Shown: in pieces, positions 29,698 to 39,916 of the stretch | Position numbering within the stretch: position 1 is the stretch's first letter | How the letters are laid out: each line of letters opens with the position of its first letter | Source: Bacteroides bouchesdurhonensis | GTDB taxonomy: Bacteria; Bacteroidota; Bacteroidia; Bacteroidales; Bacteroidaceae | Direction of reading: 5' to 3' | Length of the DNA stretch: 64,000 nt | Assembly: GCF_900155865.1 (NCBI RefSeq) | Contig: NZ_LT707006.1 | Coordinates: 89,751 to 153,750, forward strand | Translations under genes and position numbers: made by a program | Notes under the pieces: generated by a model | Database searches by the model: none | What the model was told of the DNA's origin: nothing | Seen by the model: only the letters and a program-made list of their open reading frames with translations

Positions 29698-31200
29698 TTA
29701 CCCTACACTTCCTTCCAACGAAATAGTAAGCAACTTCTGTGCTTCTACAGCAAACTCCATCGGAAGCTTATTCAATACTTCTTTCGCATATCCGTTTACA
29801 ATCAGCCCTATCGCATCTTCAGTCGGAATACCGCGTTGATTGCAATAGAATATCTGGTCTTCACTAATTTTGCTGGTAGTAGCTTCGTGCTCTACCACAG
29901 CAGTTTCATTATGAATATCCATATACGGAAATGTATGTGCTCCACACTTATCGCCCAATAATAAAGAGTCGCACTGACTATAATTACGGGCATTATCAGC
30001 TTTTTCCGCCACTCGGACCAAGCCACGGTAAGAGTTCTCACTCCGTCCCGCAGAGATTCCCTTACTTACTATTGTACTACGGGTATTCTTACCCAAATGA
30101 ATCATCTTCGTACCGGTATCAGCCTGTTGGTAGTTATTGGTCACCGCTACAGAATAGAATTCTGCAGTCGAATTATCACCCGTCAGAATGCATGAGGGAT
30201 ATTTCCAAGTGATTGCCGAACCGGTTTCCACTTGTGTCCAGGATAATTTACTGTCCACTCCTTTACAGTTTCCACGTTTAGTCACAAAGTTATAAACGCC
30301 ACCCTTACCTTGTGCATCTCCCGGATACCAGTTTTGAACAGTACTATACTTCACTTCAGCACGGTCGTGCACTACAATTTCGACAATAGCAGCATGCAGT
30401 TGATTCTCATCTCTCATTGGTGCTGTACAGCCTTCCAGATAAGAAACATACGAATCATCATCCGCCACGATCAGTGTACGTTCAAACTGTCCGGTATTGG
30501 CAGCATTGATACGGAAATAAGTAGAAAGCTCCATCGGGCAACGAACCCCTTTGGGAATATAAACAAACGATCCGTCTGAGAATACGGCAGAATTTAATGC
30601 CGCAAAGAAATTATCCCGATAGCCAACTACCGAGCCAAGGTATTTCTTTACCAAATCGGGGTGTTCGCGTACAGCCTCACTGAAAGAACAGAAGATAATT
30701 CCTTTTTCCATCAGGGTTTCCTTAAATGTAGTCTTTACGGAAACTGAGTCCATCACAGCATCCACTGCCATTCCACTCAACGCCATCTGTTCTTCCAAAG
30801 GAATTCCGAGCTTATTGAATGTCTTTACCAGTTCAGGATCCACCTCATCCATACTCTTCGGTCCGTCTTTTTTCTTTGTCGGATCCGCATAATAAGAGAT
30901 AGCCTGATAATCAATTTCAGGAATACGGAGATGTGCCCATGTAGGCATCTCCAGTGTCAGCCAATGCTGATATGCTTTCAGCCGGAATTCCAGCAACCAC
31001 TCCGGTTCATTCTTCTTCGATGAAATCAGACGAATCACATCCTCATTGAGTCCACGCTCAATAATGTCTGTGTGCACCTCCGTGGTGAAACCATATTTGT
31101 ACTTTTCTTCCGCAAACTTACGAACAAACTCATTATCGGTTTTATTCTTTTCGAGTTCGTCCTTTTCTTTGGGGTTTTTCTTATTGGATTCTTGTTGCAT
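29698..31200 (-). CDS. sufB: SufB, Fe-S cluster assembly scaffold subunit
   Basis: The 500-residue protein is full-length SufB, with the conserved blocks [28 protein letters not shown] and the C-terminal [20 protein letters not shown]. It is the main site of nascent cluster assembly. Its start lies 20 bp inside the end of the cvpA-like gene in another frame, so the two are probably co-translated. The first 25 residues are Lys/Glu/Asn-rich and not conserved, so a start slightly downstream is possible. Confidence 0.96.
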   Translation of the reverse strand: MQQESNKKNPKEKDELEKNKTDNEFVRKFAEEKYKYGFTTEVHTDIIERGLNEDVIRLISSKKNEPEWLLEFRLKAYQHWLTLEMPTWAHLRIPEIDYQAISYYADPTKKKDGPKSMDEVDPELVKTFNKLGIPLEEQMALSGMAVDAVMDSVSVKTTFKETLMEKGIIFCSFSEAVREHPDLVKKYLGSVVGYRDNFFAALNSAVFSDGSFVYIPKGVRCPMELSTYFRINAANTGQFERTLIVADDDSYVSYLEGCTAPMRDENQLHAAIVEIVVHDRAEVKYSTVQNWYPGDAQGKGGVYNFVTKRGNCKGVDSKLSWTQVETGSAITWKYPSCILTGDNSTAEFYSVAVTNNYQQADTGTKMIHLGKNTRSTIVSKGISAGRSENSYRGLVRVAEKADNARNYSQCDSLLLGDKCGAHTFPYMDIHNETAVVEHEATTSKISEDQIFYCNQRGIPTEDAIGLIVNGYAKEVLNKLPMEFAVEAQKLLTISLEGSVG

Positions 31201-31708
31201 CTTTATTCTCTAATATATATTGTTGCGTCATATTCTTAGCAGCAGGAAAAAAAATTCCTGCAAACGTTTCCATTGGATAATATAACAACGATTCTCTCTT
31301 TTTTGTTGCACTAATTAACTTATTATCGCTATCGATAAACTCTATCACACAGATCACCAAACTTGTCAGCAACAGAAACTTAATTGCTCCTAAGCCGCTT
31401 CCTAACCAACGGTTCAGCCAACCTAATGATATTGCCTCCATTGCCTTGGTCAGCAAAGTTGCTACCAATGTAAATATCAATGGGACCGCAATCCATATCA
31501 TTATAAAAGCCAACACCTGTGCAACTGTCATCGAGTCTGTCAGTGACGGACAAAGCTTTTCCGCCAACGTTGTATACAACGCTTTAGCAGCCAACAAACC
31601 AACAATCAATCCCAAGATAGAAGCCAATTGACGGATAAAGCCTTTCATAAAGCCAGCCACTACACCAGCACCCATTATAATAAGGATAATAATATCAATT
31701 GTTGTCAC
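31181..31708 (-). CDS. CvpA family membrane protein
   Basis: The 175-residue protein has four hydrophobic segments in the CvpA arrangement. The first is preceded by ID and followed by the family motif [19 protein letters not shown]. CvpA proteins are inner-membrane proteins linked to colicin V export in E. coli and to envelope integrity elsewhere; the molecular role is unclear. It heads the suf operon and overlaps sufB by 20 bp. Why a membrane protein should be coupled to Fe-S assembly is not evident. Confidence 0.85.
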   Translation of the reverse strand: MTTIDIIILIIMGAGVVAGFMKGFIRQLASILGLIVGLLAAKALYTTLAEKLCPSLTDSMTVAQVLAFIMIWIAVPLIFTLVATLLTKAMEAISLGWLNRWLGSGLGAIKFLLLTSLVICVIEFIDSDNKLISATKKRESLLYYPMETFAGIFFPAAKNMTQQYILENKDATRIQ

Positions 31709-31778
31709 GTCTATAAAAATTAAAAGTGAAAAATTATAAGCCTGTAAACAATGGAATGATAACCGCTAATAAAGTAAT

Positions 31779-31824
31779 AAGGTGGTAAGGTGGTGTCCTA
31801 CAAACAGTACCACATTACCACCTT
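31779..31824. terminator. Hairpin between infB and the cvpA-suf operon
   Basis: AAGGTGGTAAGGTGGT (31779-31794) pairs with ACCACATTACCACCTT (31809-31824) with one mismatch or bulge and a 14-base loop. The longer T-run is on the plus strand; on the minus strand, where infB ends, the downstream sequence is ATTACTTTATT. It probably ends the infB transcript, but the polarity is not ideal. Confidence 0.6.
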
Positions 31825-31873
31825 TTTTATTTTCACAGCGTCTGTTATATTATAACATTCACTTATAACATTC

Positions 31874-34800
31874 TTACAGTGTCTGTTTCACTTCTATTTC
31901 TTCAAATGTTTCGATCATATCACCCACTTTCATGTCATTGCAATTCACTAGGCTAATACCACACTCAAAGTTTGTACCTACTTCTTTCACATCGTCTTTG
32001 AAACGTTTCAGCGCATTGATATTTCCGGTAAAGATAACAATACCATCGCGAATCAAACGAGCCTTGTCGCTTCTCTTCACCTTTCCGGTCTTCACCATCG
32101 CACCGGCAACCAATCCCACTTTCGTGATATTGAACACCTCGCGGATTTCGATCGTAGCAGTTATTTGTTCTTTCAATTCCGGAGCTAACATACCTTCCAT
32201 AGCCGACTTCACTTCTTCGATTGCATCGTAGATGACAGAATACTTACGGATATCAACCCCTTCCTGTTCAGCCATCTTAGCTGCAGCACCTGAAGGACGT
32301 ACCTGGAATCCGACAATAATCGCATCTGAAGCAGCAGCTAATGATACATCCGATTCGGAGATTGCTCCCACACCTTTATGGATTACATTTACCTGGATCT
32401 GTTCGGTAGACAATTTAATCAATGAGTCGCTCAATGCTTCCACTGAACCGTCCACATCACCCTTAACGATGATATTCAATTCCTGGAAGTTACCCAGAGC
32501 AATACGGCGACCCAACTCATCCAAAGTAAGAATCTTCTGAGTACGCAAACCTTGTTCACGTGCCAATTGTTCACGCTTATTCGTAATCTCACGAGCTTCC
32601 TGGTCAGTATTGACTACATGGAATGTATCACCAGCTGCAGGAGCACCGTTTAATCCCAAAATCAATGCCGGTTCAGAAGGTCCTGCTTCTTTAATACGTT
32701 GATTACGCTCGTTGAACATAGCCTTCACACGACCGTAGCTAGTTCCTGCCAACACAATATCACCAACTTTCAATGTACCGTTGGATACCAAGACTGTAGC
32801 TACATAACCACGTCCCTTATCCAATGAAGATTCGATGATAGAACCTGTAGCATTCCGGTTCGGGTTTGCCTTCAAATCAAGCATTTCAGCTTCCAGCAAT
32901 ACTTTCTCCATCAGATCTTCCACACCTATACCTTTCTTGGCTGAGATATCCTGAGACTGGTATTTACCTCCCCATTCTTCCACAAGGTAGTTCATAGCAG
33001 CCAGTTCTTCTTTAATCTTATCCGGATTTGCAGTAGGTTTATCCACCTTATTGATTGCAAATACAATCGGTACACCTGCAGCCATCGCATGATTGATTGC
33101 CTCTTTTGTTTGTGGCATCACATTATCGTCGGCAGCTACAATGATGATTGCAATATCCGTTACTTTCGCACCACGTGCACGCATTGCAGTAAATGCCTCG
33201 TGCCCCGGAGTATCCAGGAACGTGATACGGCGTCCGTCTTCTAATTTCACATTATATGCACCGATATGCTGTGTAATACCTCCGGCTTCACCGGCAATTA
33301 CATTCGCTTTACGGATATAGTCAAGCAATGAAGTCTTACCATGGTCTACGTGTCCCATCACTGTCACAATCGGAGCACGTGGCAACAAATCTTCCGGTGC
33401 ATCTTCTTCTTCTACAACAGCCTGTGCAACTTCTGCACTGATGTATTCAGTCTTGAAACCAAACTCTTCTGCTACAAGGTTAATAGTTTCTGCATCCAGA
33501 CGTTGGTTAATAGAAACCATCATACCAATACTCATACAAGTAGCAATAACCTGGTTCACAGAGATATCCATCATCGTTGCCAACTCATTAGCAGTAACGA
33601 ATTCAGTCAGCTTCAATACCTTGCTTTCTGCCATTTCCTGATCTTCCAACTCTTGCATACGGTTGGAAACCATTTCACGTTTTTCTTTACGGTACTTAGC
33701 GGTCTTATTCTTACCTTTGGTTGTCAGACGAGCCAGTGTCTCTTTCACCTGTTTTGCTACATCTTCTTCGCTGACCTCCTGCTTGATGACCGGCTTCTTG
33801 AAGCGTTCTTTATTATTGTTCTTCTTATTATTGCCTTGGGCATTTGCATTACCTCCATTGTTTCCTCTGCCACCTTGAGTATTCGGCCGCGGACTTGCAA
33901 AATTAGAAGTAACTACGTTATTTACATCAACCTTTTCCTTGTTGATACGATTCCGTTTCTTCTTATTTGCTGAGTTCTCTGCATTATCTTTTGAACCTCC
34001 ACTTCCTTTCGATTGCGGTTTATTATCATCTTTACGAATTTCCTTGATGATAGCTTCCTTCATCAACTTCTTCTGATCCTGACGGATCTTCTCTTTCTCC
34101 TCCCTTTCGCGACGTTTTTCTTCCTTCGATTTTTTCTTAGGACGAGTAGACTGATTTAATGCAGCCAAGTCAATCTGGCCGATTACATTGATCTTCGCAC
34201 CCAGTTCCGGTTGGCGAATCTTGAAGACTTCATCTTCTTTCGGAGCTTCTGTTTCAGTTTGCTCTTCTTTCACCGGAGCTACATCAACCGCTTTTTCTTC
34301 TTTACGTTCTTCCGCCTTCACAGGTGCAACTTCAACCTTCGGCTCTTCTTTTTTCACTTCTTCCACGACTTTCTTCTCTTCAACTTCTGCCGGTTTCGGT
34401 TCCACTACAGATTCTGGTACAGCCACCGGTTCAACGGGAGTCGGTATAACTTCTACCTTCGGTTCCTCCTTTTTTACTTCAGGCTTCACTACAGGCTGCT
34501 CTACGACTTTAGGTTCCACTACAGGTTGTTCTACCACTTTAGGTTCCACTTTCTTAGGTTCGACCTTCTTTTCGGGTTCTTTTTCTACCTTCCGACCGCT
34601 TAAATTATTTAAATCAATTTTTCCGACAGGTTTAAACTTCGGACGTGCATCCTCAGGTACGACTGTCTTGATCACATCTTCTGACTTCGGTTTCTCCTGA
34701 TGCTTTTCAAAGCCGTCAATCGATACCGACGCTTTATTACGCTCCTTATTCTGACGTTCCTGAATGAAACGCTCCGATTCAAGTCTAAGGTTCTTATCTG

Positions 34801-34954
34801 TACTAAACTCCTTCACGAGTATAGCGTATTGCTCCTCGCTAATTTTTGTATTAGGATTAGCCTCAACGGTATACCCTTTTTTCTGCAAGAACTCAACTAC
34901 CGTCGCGATTCCTACATTCAAATCTCTTGTAACTTTGTTTAACCTTATCGTCAT
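31874..34954 (-). CDS. infB: Translation initiation factor IF-2
   Basis: The 1026-residue GTPase brings fMet-tRNA to the small ribosomal subunit. An N-terminal IF2_N domain ([20 protein letters not shown]) precedes a long charged linker (about 70-420) with repeats around PKVVEQPVV and many KKEEPKVE runs. The G-domain begins near residue 525 with [13 protein letters not shown] (G1), followed by DTPGHEAF (G3) and INKVDKP (G4). Domains II-IV complete the protein. It is the last gene of rimP-nusA-infB, 58 bp after nusA. Confidence 0.97.
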   Translation of the reverse strand: MTIRLNKVTRDLNVGIATVVEFLQKKGYTVEANPNTKISEEQYAILVKEFSTDKNLRLESERFIQERQNKERNKASVSIDGFEKHQEKPKSEDVIKTVVPEDARPKFKPVGKIDLNNLSGRKVEKEPEKKVEPKKVEPKVVEQPVVEPKVVEQPVVKPEVKKEEPKVEVIPTPVEPVAVPESVVEPKPAEVEEKKVVEEVKKEEPKVEVAPVKAEERKEEKAVDVAPVKEEQTETEAPKEDEVFKIRQPELGAKINVIGQIDLAALNQSTRPKKKSKEEKRREREEKEKIRQDQKKLMKEAIIKEIRKDDNKPQSKGSGGSKDNAENSANKKKRNRINKEKVDVNNVVTSNFASPRPNTQGGRGNNGGNANAQGNNKKNNNKERFKKPVIKQEVSEEDVAKQVKETLARLTTKGKNKTAKYRKEKREMVSNRMQELEDQEMAESKVLKLTEFVTANELATMMDISVNQVIATCMSIGMMVSINQRLDAETINLVAEEFGFKTEYISAEVAQAVVEEEDAPEDLLPRAPIVTVMGHVDHGKTSLLDYIRKANVIAGEAGGITQHIGAYNVKLEDGRRITFLDTPGHEAFTAMRARGAKVTDIAIIIVAADDNVMPQTKEAINHAMAAGVPIVFAINKVDKPTANPDKIKEELAAMNYLVEEWGGKYQSQDISAKKGIGVEDLMEKVLLEAEMLDLKANPNRNATGSIIESSLDKGRGYVATVLVSNGTLKVGDIVLAGTSYGRVKAMFNERNQRIKEAGPSEPALILGLNGAPAAGDTFHVVNTDQEAREITNKREQLAREQGLRTQKILTLDELGRRIALGNFQELNIIVKGDVDGSVEALSDSLIKLSTEQIQVNVIHKGVGAISESDVSLAAASDAIIVGFQVRPSGAAAKMAEQEGVDIRKYSVIYDAIEEVKSAMEGMLAPELKEQITATIEIREVFNITKVGLVAGAMVKTGKVKRSDKARLIRDGIVIFTGNINALKRFKDDVKEVGTNFECGISLVNCNDMKVGDMIETFEEIEVKQTL

Positions 34955-35012
34955 ATTATAAATTTAATGAATAAATGGAGCGAAGAATTCCCAATTGGAG
35001 TAATTCATAAAA

Positions 35013-36287
35013 TTACTCATGCAATGGTTCTTCTTCTTCAAACTCCGATTTCAAAATGCGTATTACCTCGTCCACCGTCTCTTCTTCCAAATCCGTTTTT
35101 TCAATCAACATCTCACGAGGTGCATTCAATACAGCCTTTGCTGTATCAATGCCAATCGCTTTGATTGCATCGATCACCCATCCGTCAATTTCGTCTCTAA
35201 ACTCATCCAGATAGATGTCTTCATCCTGCACATTTTCATCCAACTCACGGAACACATCGATAGTGTACTCAGTTAACATACTGGCCAGTTTGATATTCAA
35301 ACCGCCTTTACCAATAGCCAACGATACCTCTTCCGGCTTAAGGAATACTTCTGCTTTCCTCTCTTCCTCATTCAGCCGGATAGAAGAAATCTTTGCCGGG
35401 CTTAAAGCACGCTGAATAAACAATGAAATATTCGAAGTATAGTTAATTACATCGATATTTTCATTGCGAAGCTCACGAACAATGCCATGAATACGACTAC
35501 CCTTTACACCTACGCAAGCTCCTACGGGATCGATTCTGTCATCGTAAGATTCTACCGCGATCTTGGCACGTTCACCAGGTATACGGGCAATCTTCTTGAT
35601 AGTAATCAAACCATCATTGATTTCGGGTACCTCCATTTCAAACAGACGCTGCAAGAAAACAGGAGAAGTACGTGACAAGATAATCTTCGGATTATTGTTC
35701 TTGTTATCTACACGGGCAACTACTGCACGGGCTGTTTCTCCTTTACGATAAAAATCGCTCGGGATCTGTTCTGTTTTAGGCAATAGCAGTTCGTTTCCTT
35801 CATCGTCAAGAAGCAACATTTCTTTTTTCCAGATCTGATAAACTTCTGCATTGATGATAGTACCAACTTTATCAATATATTTGTTATAAATACTGTCTTT
35901 CTCTAGCTCCAGAATCTTAGAAGCCAATGTCTGGCGGAGATTCAGAATAGCACGACGACCGAACTTAGCAAAGATAACTTCATCAGTTACCTCTTCACCC
36001 ACTTCGTAAGAAGCATCAATTTTCTGTGCTTCAGTCAAAGGAATCTGCATATTTGGGTTTGTCAGGTCTTCATCGGCCACAACTTCACGGTTACGCCATA
36101 TCTCAAAGTCCCCTTTGTCAGGGTTCACGATCACGTCGTAATTCTCATCGGTGCCAAACATTTTCGCGATCACACTACGGAACGACTCTTCAAGGACGCT
36201 GACCATCGTGGTTCTATCAATATTCTTCAGTTCTTTAAATTCCGAAAATGTATCAATCAAGCTGATTGTTTCTTCTTTTTTGGCCAT
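35013..36287 (-). CDS. nusA: Transcription termination/antitermination factor NusA
   Basis: The 424-residue protein has the NusA N-terminal RNA-polymerase-binding domain, an S1 domain (about 135-205) and two KH domains (about 235-350; note RIDPVGACVGVKGSRI and LAIGKGGLNIKLAS). The C-terminal acidic repeats of E. coli NusA are absent, which is normal outside Proteobacteria. It modulates pausing, Rho-independent termination and antitermination. It starts 2 bp after rimP. Confidence 0.96.
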   Translation of the reverse strand: MAKKEETISLIDTFSEFKELKNIDRTTMVSVLEESFRSVIAKMFGTDENYDVIVNPDKGDFEIWRNREVVADEDLTNPNMQIPLTEAQKIDASYEVGEEVTDEVIFAKFGRRAILNLRQTLASKILELEKDSIYNKYIDKVGTIINAEVYQIWKKEMLLLDDEGNELLLPKTEQIPSDFYRKGETARAVVARVDNKNNNPKIILSRTSPVFLQRLFEMEVPEINDGLITIKKIARIPGERAKIAVESYDDRIDPVGACVGVKGSRIHGIVRELRNENIDVINYTSNISLFIQRALSPAKISSIRLNEEERKAEVFLKPEEVSLAIGKGGLNIKLASMLTEYTIDVFRELDENVQDEDIYLDEFRDEIDGWVIDAIKAIGIDTAKAVLNAPREMLIEKTDLEEETVDEVIRILKSEFEEEEPLHE

Positions 36288-36289
36288 AA

Positions 36290-36757
36290 CTATTTAAAGC
36301 TAATTAAGTATTTAGTATATTTTATTTGCTCATAAGTGAAGGTTTCATCCTCTTCTACCAGTTTGGGACGTTTGGTTCCTTCCAGTTTTACTTTCTTCTG
36401 TACGGCTATCGTAAATTTCTCTTCATCGGCGTCTTTCAGTATGCCGACAAGTTTACGTCCGTCTTTTGTCATTACTTCCACTTCTTGCCCGATGTGAATG
36501 TAATACTGTTGCAGAACTTTAAAGGGTTGTCCGATACCGGCTGAACCTACTTCCAGTTCATAATCCTCCTCTTCACGGTTCAGTTTCGATTCGATAAAGC
36601 GGCTAAGCTCTACGCAATCTTCAATCCAAACACCTTCTGCATGGTCGATCTCGACCACGATCTTGTCATCAGGGCTCACAGTTACCTCTACTAAAAAGTA
36701 GTCTTTTCCTTTCAGCCACTCATCAACAATCTGACAAACAGTTTTCTTTTCTATCAT
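36290..36757 (-). CDS. rimP: Ribosome maturation factor RimP
   Basis: The 155-residue protein has the RimP N-terminal alpha/beta domain (CVELSRFIESKLN, then YELEVGSAG) and C-terminal SH3-like domain (HIGQEVEVMTKDGRKLVGIL). RimP assists 30S maturation. It is the first gene of rimP-nusA-infB, a conserved order across bacteria, and has a textbook promoter about 70 bp upstream. Confidence 0.95.
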   Translation of the reverse strand: MIEKKTVCQIVDEWLKGKDYFLVEVTVSPDDKIVVEIDHAEGVWIEDCVELSRFIESKLNREEEDYELEVGSAGIGQPFKVLQQYYIHIGQEVEVMTKDGRKLVGILKDADEEKFTIAVQKKVKLEGTKRPKLVEEDETFTYEQIKYTKYLISFK

Positions 36758-36823
36758 TTATTCGCTATTAAGAACAAAAAAAGGAGCTTAATTGCCCCTC
36801 CACCTTTCATCCGTTTCCGGTTG

Positions 36824-36854
36824 CAAAGATATAAATAATATGTTCGACTACAAA
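36824..36854 (-). promoter_or_regulatory. Promoter of rimP-nusA-infB
   Basis: On the minus strand -33 TTTG (plus 36851-36854) and -7 TATCTTTG (plus 36824-36831) are separated by exactly 19 bp. Confidence 0.85.
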
Positions 36855-36930
36855 ACATTAAAGAAAAAAAATATGAATTAACTATACGAACTTCGTATCT
36901 TTACGCCGCAATTATAAAAAAACAGTAATT

Positions 36931-37326
36931 ATGGCACATCATTTAAACACTAATAAGCAATTTATGATAGGTAACGGGATCTTGGCTTTTGCTGTCATCT
37001 TTGTCGTTGTTATCTTCATTTATATGAGTATGAGACTCCAACATAAGAAAGAGGGTGAACGTCATTTCATTGAGACTTATTCAATCAGCTTAGTGAAAGG
37101 ATTTGCTGGCGATTCCATTTCTTTGCTTATCAATGATAGTTTGATTTCATGCAAAGCAATAACGGACGAGCCTTATACAGTTGAAGTGGGCCGTTTTGCT
37201 GAACAGAGTGCTTTGATGATTGTAGACAATCAGACAGAATTGGTTTCAGTATTCGATCTTAGTGAAAACGGAGGTACTTATCGATTTGAAAAAGAGGAGG
37301 ATGGTATTAAACAATTAGCTAAATAA
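36931..37326 (+). CDS. Small membrane-anchored protein of unknown function
   Basis: The 131-residue protein has one strong membrane helix (about residues 12-32, IGNGILAFAVIFVVVIFIYM). A basic patch and a soluble domain of about 95 residues follow (YSISLVKGFAGDSISLLIND...). The soluble part looks like a small beta-rich fold. I recognise no named family; it is probably a Bacteroidales-conserved protein. It is divergent from rimP and has a near-match promoter (TATCTTTA about 36895). Confidence 0.7.
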   Translation: MAHHLNTNKQFMIGNGILAFAVIFVVVIFIYMSMRLQHKKEGERHFIETYSISLVKGFAGDSISLLINDSLISCKAITDEPYTVEVGRFAEQSALMIVDNQTELVSVFDLSENGGTYRFEKEEDGIKQLAK

Positions 37327-37402
37327 AAATAAGAATGGATTCACACGATCAATACATGTGTGTATCAAAACTCAGAAAAGTATATTATTTTATCATTCAA
37401 AA

Positions 37403-37422
37403 GAGCTCATAACGAAGAGCTC
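37403..37422. terminator. Short hairpin between convergent genes
   Basis: GAGCTC at 37403-37408 and 37417-37422 can pair, with T-rich sequence after each side. It lies between the membrane-protein gene and the NTase-HEPN gene. Confidence 0.45.
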
Positions 37423-37442
37423 CTTTCCTTATTTTGTTTTAG

Positions 37443-38345
37443 CTAAGCTTCTTCCTGTGCGATTAACTCATCATAAGAGGCTATTTTTTCGGTACAAATA
37501 CGAAATGATATCTCTTTGAGTATTTCGATTCGTTCAAGCATATAGGCATATTCTTCTTTGTTTACAACAAAATCTTTATTGTAACGAGCCTCAATATATG
37601 CACGACAAAGCAAATCAAAACATCGCTTTTCAAAATCGGTATTCAAAGGAAATACTACTGCCAATTCTCTTGAATACTCTTTGGTAAAGCTACTCAATTC
37701 ATTCAATTTATGGCTCTTAGAACGGTAGTTTGTAAAGACAAGACTGATAGCGTTATAAAAACGTTCACATGCTTGATGAAGTAAAAATGAGCCTCCAATA
37801 TATTGTCCCTTATTATTAAAATAGTACCCAGCATCTAAATATTCATTTCCACGCGGATAGTGCGTTTCAAACTCATCAATAGCAAACTTTTTAATCTCTT
37901 TAAACGACAGTTCACGAGGTTTAGCCAATTTAAACTCTTTGTTGTCATATATCTTAATACCCTCTTTCACTATATCCGTAAAGAAATACTGACTACGTTC
38001 GAGGGCTTTATTAAGTGTATCAGCATACTCTACAATGAATTGGGGAGAAGCATGACGACGATAAGCAAAAGTTTTATGATATTTGGGCGTAACTTTATCT
38101 CTCAGCCTATCTTCGACATGCTTTACGTTTGGCTTTGAAATGACCACCATAATATCTAAGTCACTCTGGTATGAGGTATGTACACCAAACTCAACTCTCT
38201 CATCCCACAAAACATAACCGCCACGAGCATAACTACCATATAATATAATCATATCACACCACGACACATGGCGCTTAATAAGCTCCCGTAAGGTGTTTAA
38301 CTCCTCTTGGGTTCGTTTTGGTAAATGCTTTATTGACCACTTCAT
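37443..38345 (-). CDS. Fused nucleotidyltransferase-HEPN protein
   Basis: The 300-residue protein joins an N-terminal polymerase-beta-like nucleotidyltransferase (GSYARGG at about residues 37-43, SDLDIMVV about 62-69) to a C-terminal helical HEPN-like domain (about 170-295; LLHQACERFYNAI, AYIEARYNKDF). In separate form MNT and HEPN make toxin-antitoxin pairs in which the MNT enzyme can modify the HEPN RNase. The usual HEPN RNase motif RxxxxH is not visible here, so the HEPN half may be a binding or regulatory domain. It opens the accessory island and has its own -7 element at 38369-38376. Confidence 0.85.
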   Translation of the reverse strand: MKWSIKHLPKRTQEELNTLRELIKRHVSWCDMIILYGSYARGGYVLWDERVEFGVHTSYQSDLDIMVVISKPNVKHVEDRLRDKVTPKYHKTFAYRRHASPQFIVEYADTLNKALERSQYFFTDIVKEGIKIYDNKEFKLAKPRELSFKEIKKFAIDEFETHYPRGNEYLDAGYYFNNKGQYIGGSFLLHQACERFYNAISLVFTNYRSKSHKLNELSSFTKEYSRELAVVFPLNTDFEKRCFDLLCRAYIEARYNKDFVVNKEEYAYMLERIEILKEISFRICTEKIASYDELIAQEEA

Positions 38346-38368
38346 ACGTTCTTATATCTATTTGATCA

Positions 38369-38376
38369 CAAAGTTA
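38369..38376 (-). promoter_or_regulatory. -7 element of the NTase-HEPN gene
   Basis: On the minus strand it reads TAACTTTG, 23 bp before the start at 38345. Confidence 0.5.
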
Positions 38377-38495
38377 ATACAAATATTTGGCATTTATTGA
38401 GATATACATTATTTCTATCTTTTTTACCCCTTTATTTTGTTCCTCCCGTAGTTTCACTCCGATGAATGGTCTGTATGGTACTTATATTTCAATGT

Positions 38496-39197
38496 TTATA
38501 TACCTGTCCGATATCCCTTAAGTTCATTCCGCAAAGCCGTTGCATTACCATTAGTGAATCGATTCAGCAATCCCCAGAAACGTTCGCTATGATTCATTTC
38601 ACGCGTATGACACAATTCATGCAAAAGCACATAATCAATCAAATGAGAAGGCAATAAAACTAGATAGTATGACAGATTAATATCCTTTCGTGCCGAGCAA
38701 CTTCCCCATCGCCCTTGGCTTGAGTTTATCTTCACACTCTTATAAGACAAGCCGCTTTGTTTAGATAAATGCTCTAAACGAGAAGGAAGAATTACTTTCG
38801 CGTTTTTTCTTAATGATTCTTCAATCACTTTGCGCAACCAATTCTGCAACCCTTCATCTGCAAAGACTGCTTGTGGAGGACAAACAATCTGCATATGCCC
38901 TAATTTAGAATTAGCCATAAACTGTTCCTTCTCACCAGTAACCAAAGAGAGTTTGAAAAACTCGGCATCAATACGATAATTTAAGTCTATTAACGGACGC
39001 ATCAACTTTTGGCGAGAAAACCGCAACTTGCTACGTAAATCTTCAATGGCACGTTTGACTTCCTTTATTGTCGTACCGGGAGGAACCGACACATAAATAG
39101 CATCACTTTTTGTACGGAATACCAAGCTTCTAGCACGTGGATTAGCACGTATCACCAAGATACCCAATTCATCATCTTCTATAATCGTCTCCATCAT
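38496..39197 (-). CDS. YgjP-like (DUF45) zinc metallopeptidase
   Basis: The 233-residue protein contains QGRWGSCS and the zinc motif HELCHTREMNHSERFW, that is HExxH with a downstream conserved segment, as in YgjP/DUF45 proteins of the M48-like group. Substrates are not established. These genes often travel with restriction or toxin-antitoxin modules. The start is at the ATGATG (39197 or 39194); a longer frame to 39236 overlaps the -7 element at 39217-39224. Confidence 0.85.
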   Translation of the reverse strand: MMETIIEDDELGILVIRANPRARSLVFRTKSDAIYVSVPPGTTIKEVKRAIEDLRSKLRFSRQKLMRPLIDLNYRIDAEFFKLSLVTGEKEQFMANSKLGHMQIVCPPQAVFADEGLQNWLRKVIEESLRKNAKVILPSRLEHLSKQSGLSYKSVKINSSQGRWGSCSARKDINLSYYLVLLPSHLIDYVLLHELCHTREMNHSERFWGLLNRFTNGNATALRNELKGYRTGI

Positions 39198-39216
39198 AAA
39201 TCTCTGAACAACGATG

Positions 39217-39224
39217 CAAAAATA
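39217..39224 (-). promoter_or_regulatory. -7 element of the YgjP-like gene
   Basis: TATTTTTG on the minus strand, 19 bp before the ATG at 39197. It decides the start. Confidence 0.55.
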
Positions 39225-39455
39225 GAAAGAACTCACGTAAAAACGGCAGATTTGGACAAAATAAAGTAACTAGCTGATATTTAGGAGGGGAAACGTTATT
39301 TCTCTCAAGCTGTACAATTCGCTAAAAAGCAGGATATTGGGGAGAAAAAAGAAAGAATTTCTACTTATCCGTTACTTTTTTCCGAACGAATAATCTCGTG
39401 GAAAACACGTCCCTGTATCTGCCACCACGCCCTTCATAACCGCAAAGAACGCTCC

Positions 39456-39463
39456 TATCTTTG
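39456..39463 (+). promoter_or_regulatory. -7 element in the island spacer
   Basis: TATCTTTG on the plus strand, 10 bp before the ATG of a 30-codon frame. Confidence 0.45.
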
Positions 39464-39473
39464 ATTACTTACC

Positions 39474-39566
39474 ATGAAGATAGCCATTTTTTCGATAATC
39501 GGGAAAAGACGGGTTTTATTATCCGAAACGGGATTTTGTTTTGCAGTTCCGCCATATTTATTATAG
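39474..39566 (+). CDS. Possible 30-residue small protein
   Basis: ATG at 39474 opens a 30-codon frame beginning MKIAIFSIIGKRRVLLSETG and ending in TAG at 39564-39566. A TAnnTTTG element is just upstream. The product is basic and moderately hydrophobic. I do not recognise it; it may be a fragment left from a mobile element. Confidence 0.3.
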   Translation: MKIAIFSIIGKRRVLLSETGFCFAVPPYLL

Positions 39567-39916
39567 TTGTAAATAACTCAATATTAAGTAATTTTACAAC
39601 ATTGAAGAATAGAGTTATAGAACAGACGGATGTCAAGGTTTCGTTCTAGCTAAAAGGAGCGAGATAAACGCTGAGGGTTGCTTCCCCGTCATGACGGAAC
39701 TTATCGTCTGAAGCTATCCTAGAATGTCTTTCAGTGCGAAAATGTCGATTCCTGCCTCGTTGTGGGAGTCAGGCCGTGCCAAAGTTAAAAACGTCGCCGC
39801 ACAGAAAATTAACCGACGGCTGGTTTTCCCAAATATAAATCACATCTTTTGCCTCACTCTGTTCATTAATATTGTTTGTTCAATTTGAATTTATGAAAAG
39901 TATAAATATCCATTAA

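Larger units (their letters stand above)
39240..39916. other. Gene-poor stretch with probable mobile-element remnants
   Basis: About 680 bp without a full gene. The part 39650-39835 is visibly richer in G+C than its surroundings, includes the palindrome CCGTCATGACGG, and on the minus strand has an open frame ending near 39720 with the tail SHNEAGIDIFALKDILG. An 8-bp inverted repeat GTTGTAAA/TTTACAAC lies about 39567-39603. These look like relics of an integrated element, perhaps a conjugative transposon, but I cannot place them precisely. Confidence 0.45.

Noticed and set aside
33341..33973. A 210-codon frame antisense to infB
   Set aside because: Composition (Phe/Cys/His/Leu) mirrors the reverse complement of IF-2 coding sequence; no start context or similarity.
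34188..34700. A 170-codon Ser/Thr/Phe/Gly-rich frame antisense to infB
   Set aside because: It is the mirror of the Lys/Glu/Pro/Val repeat linker of IF-2, so its repeats are inherited from that region.
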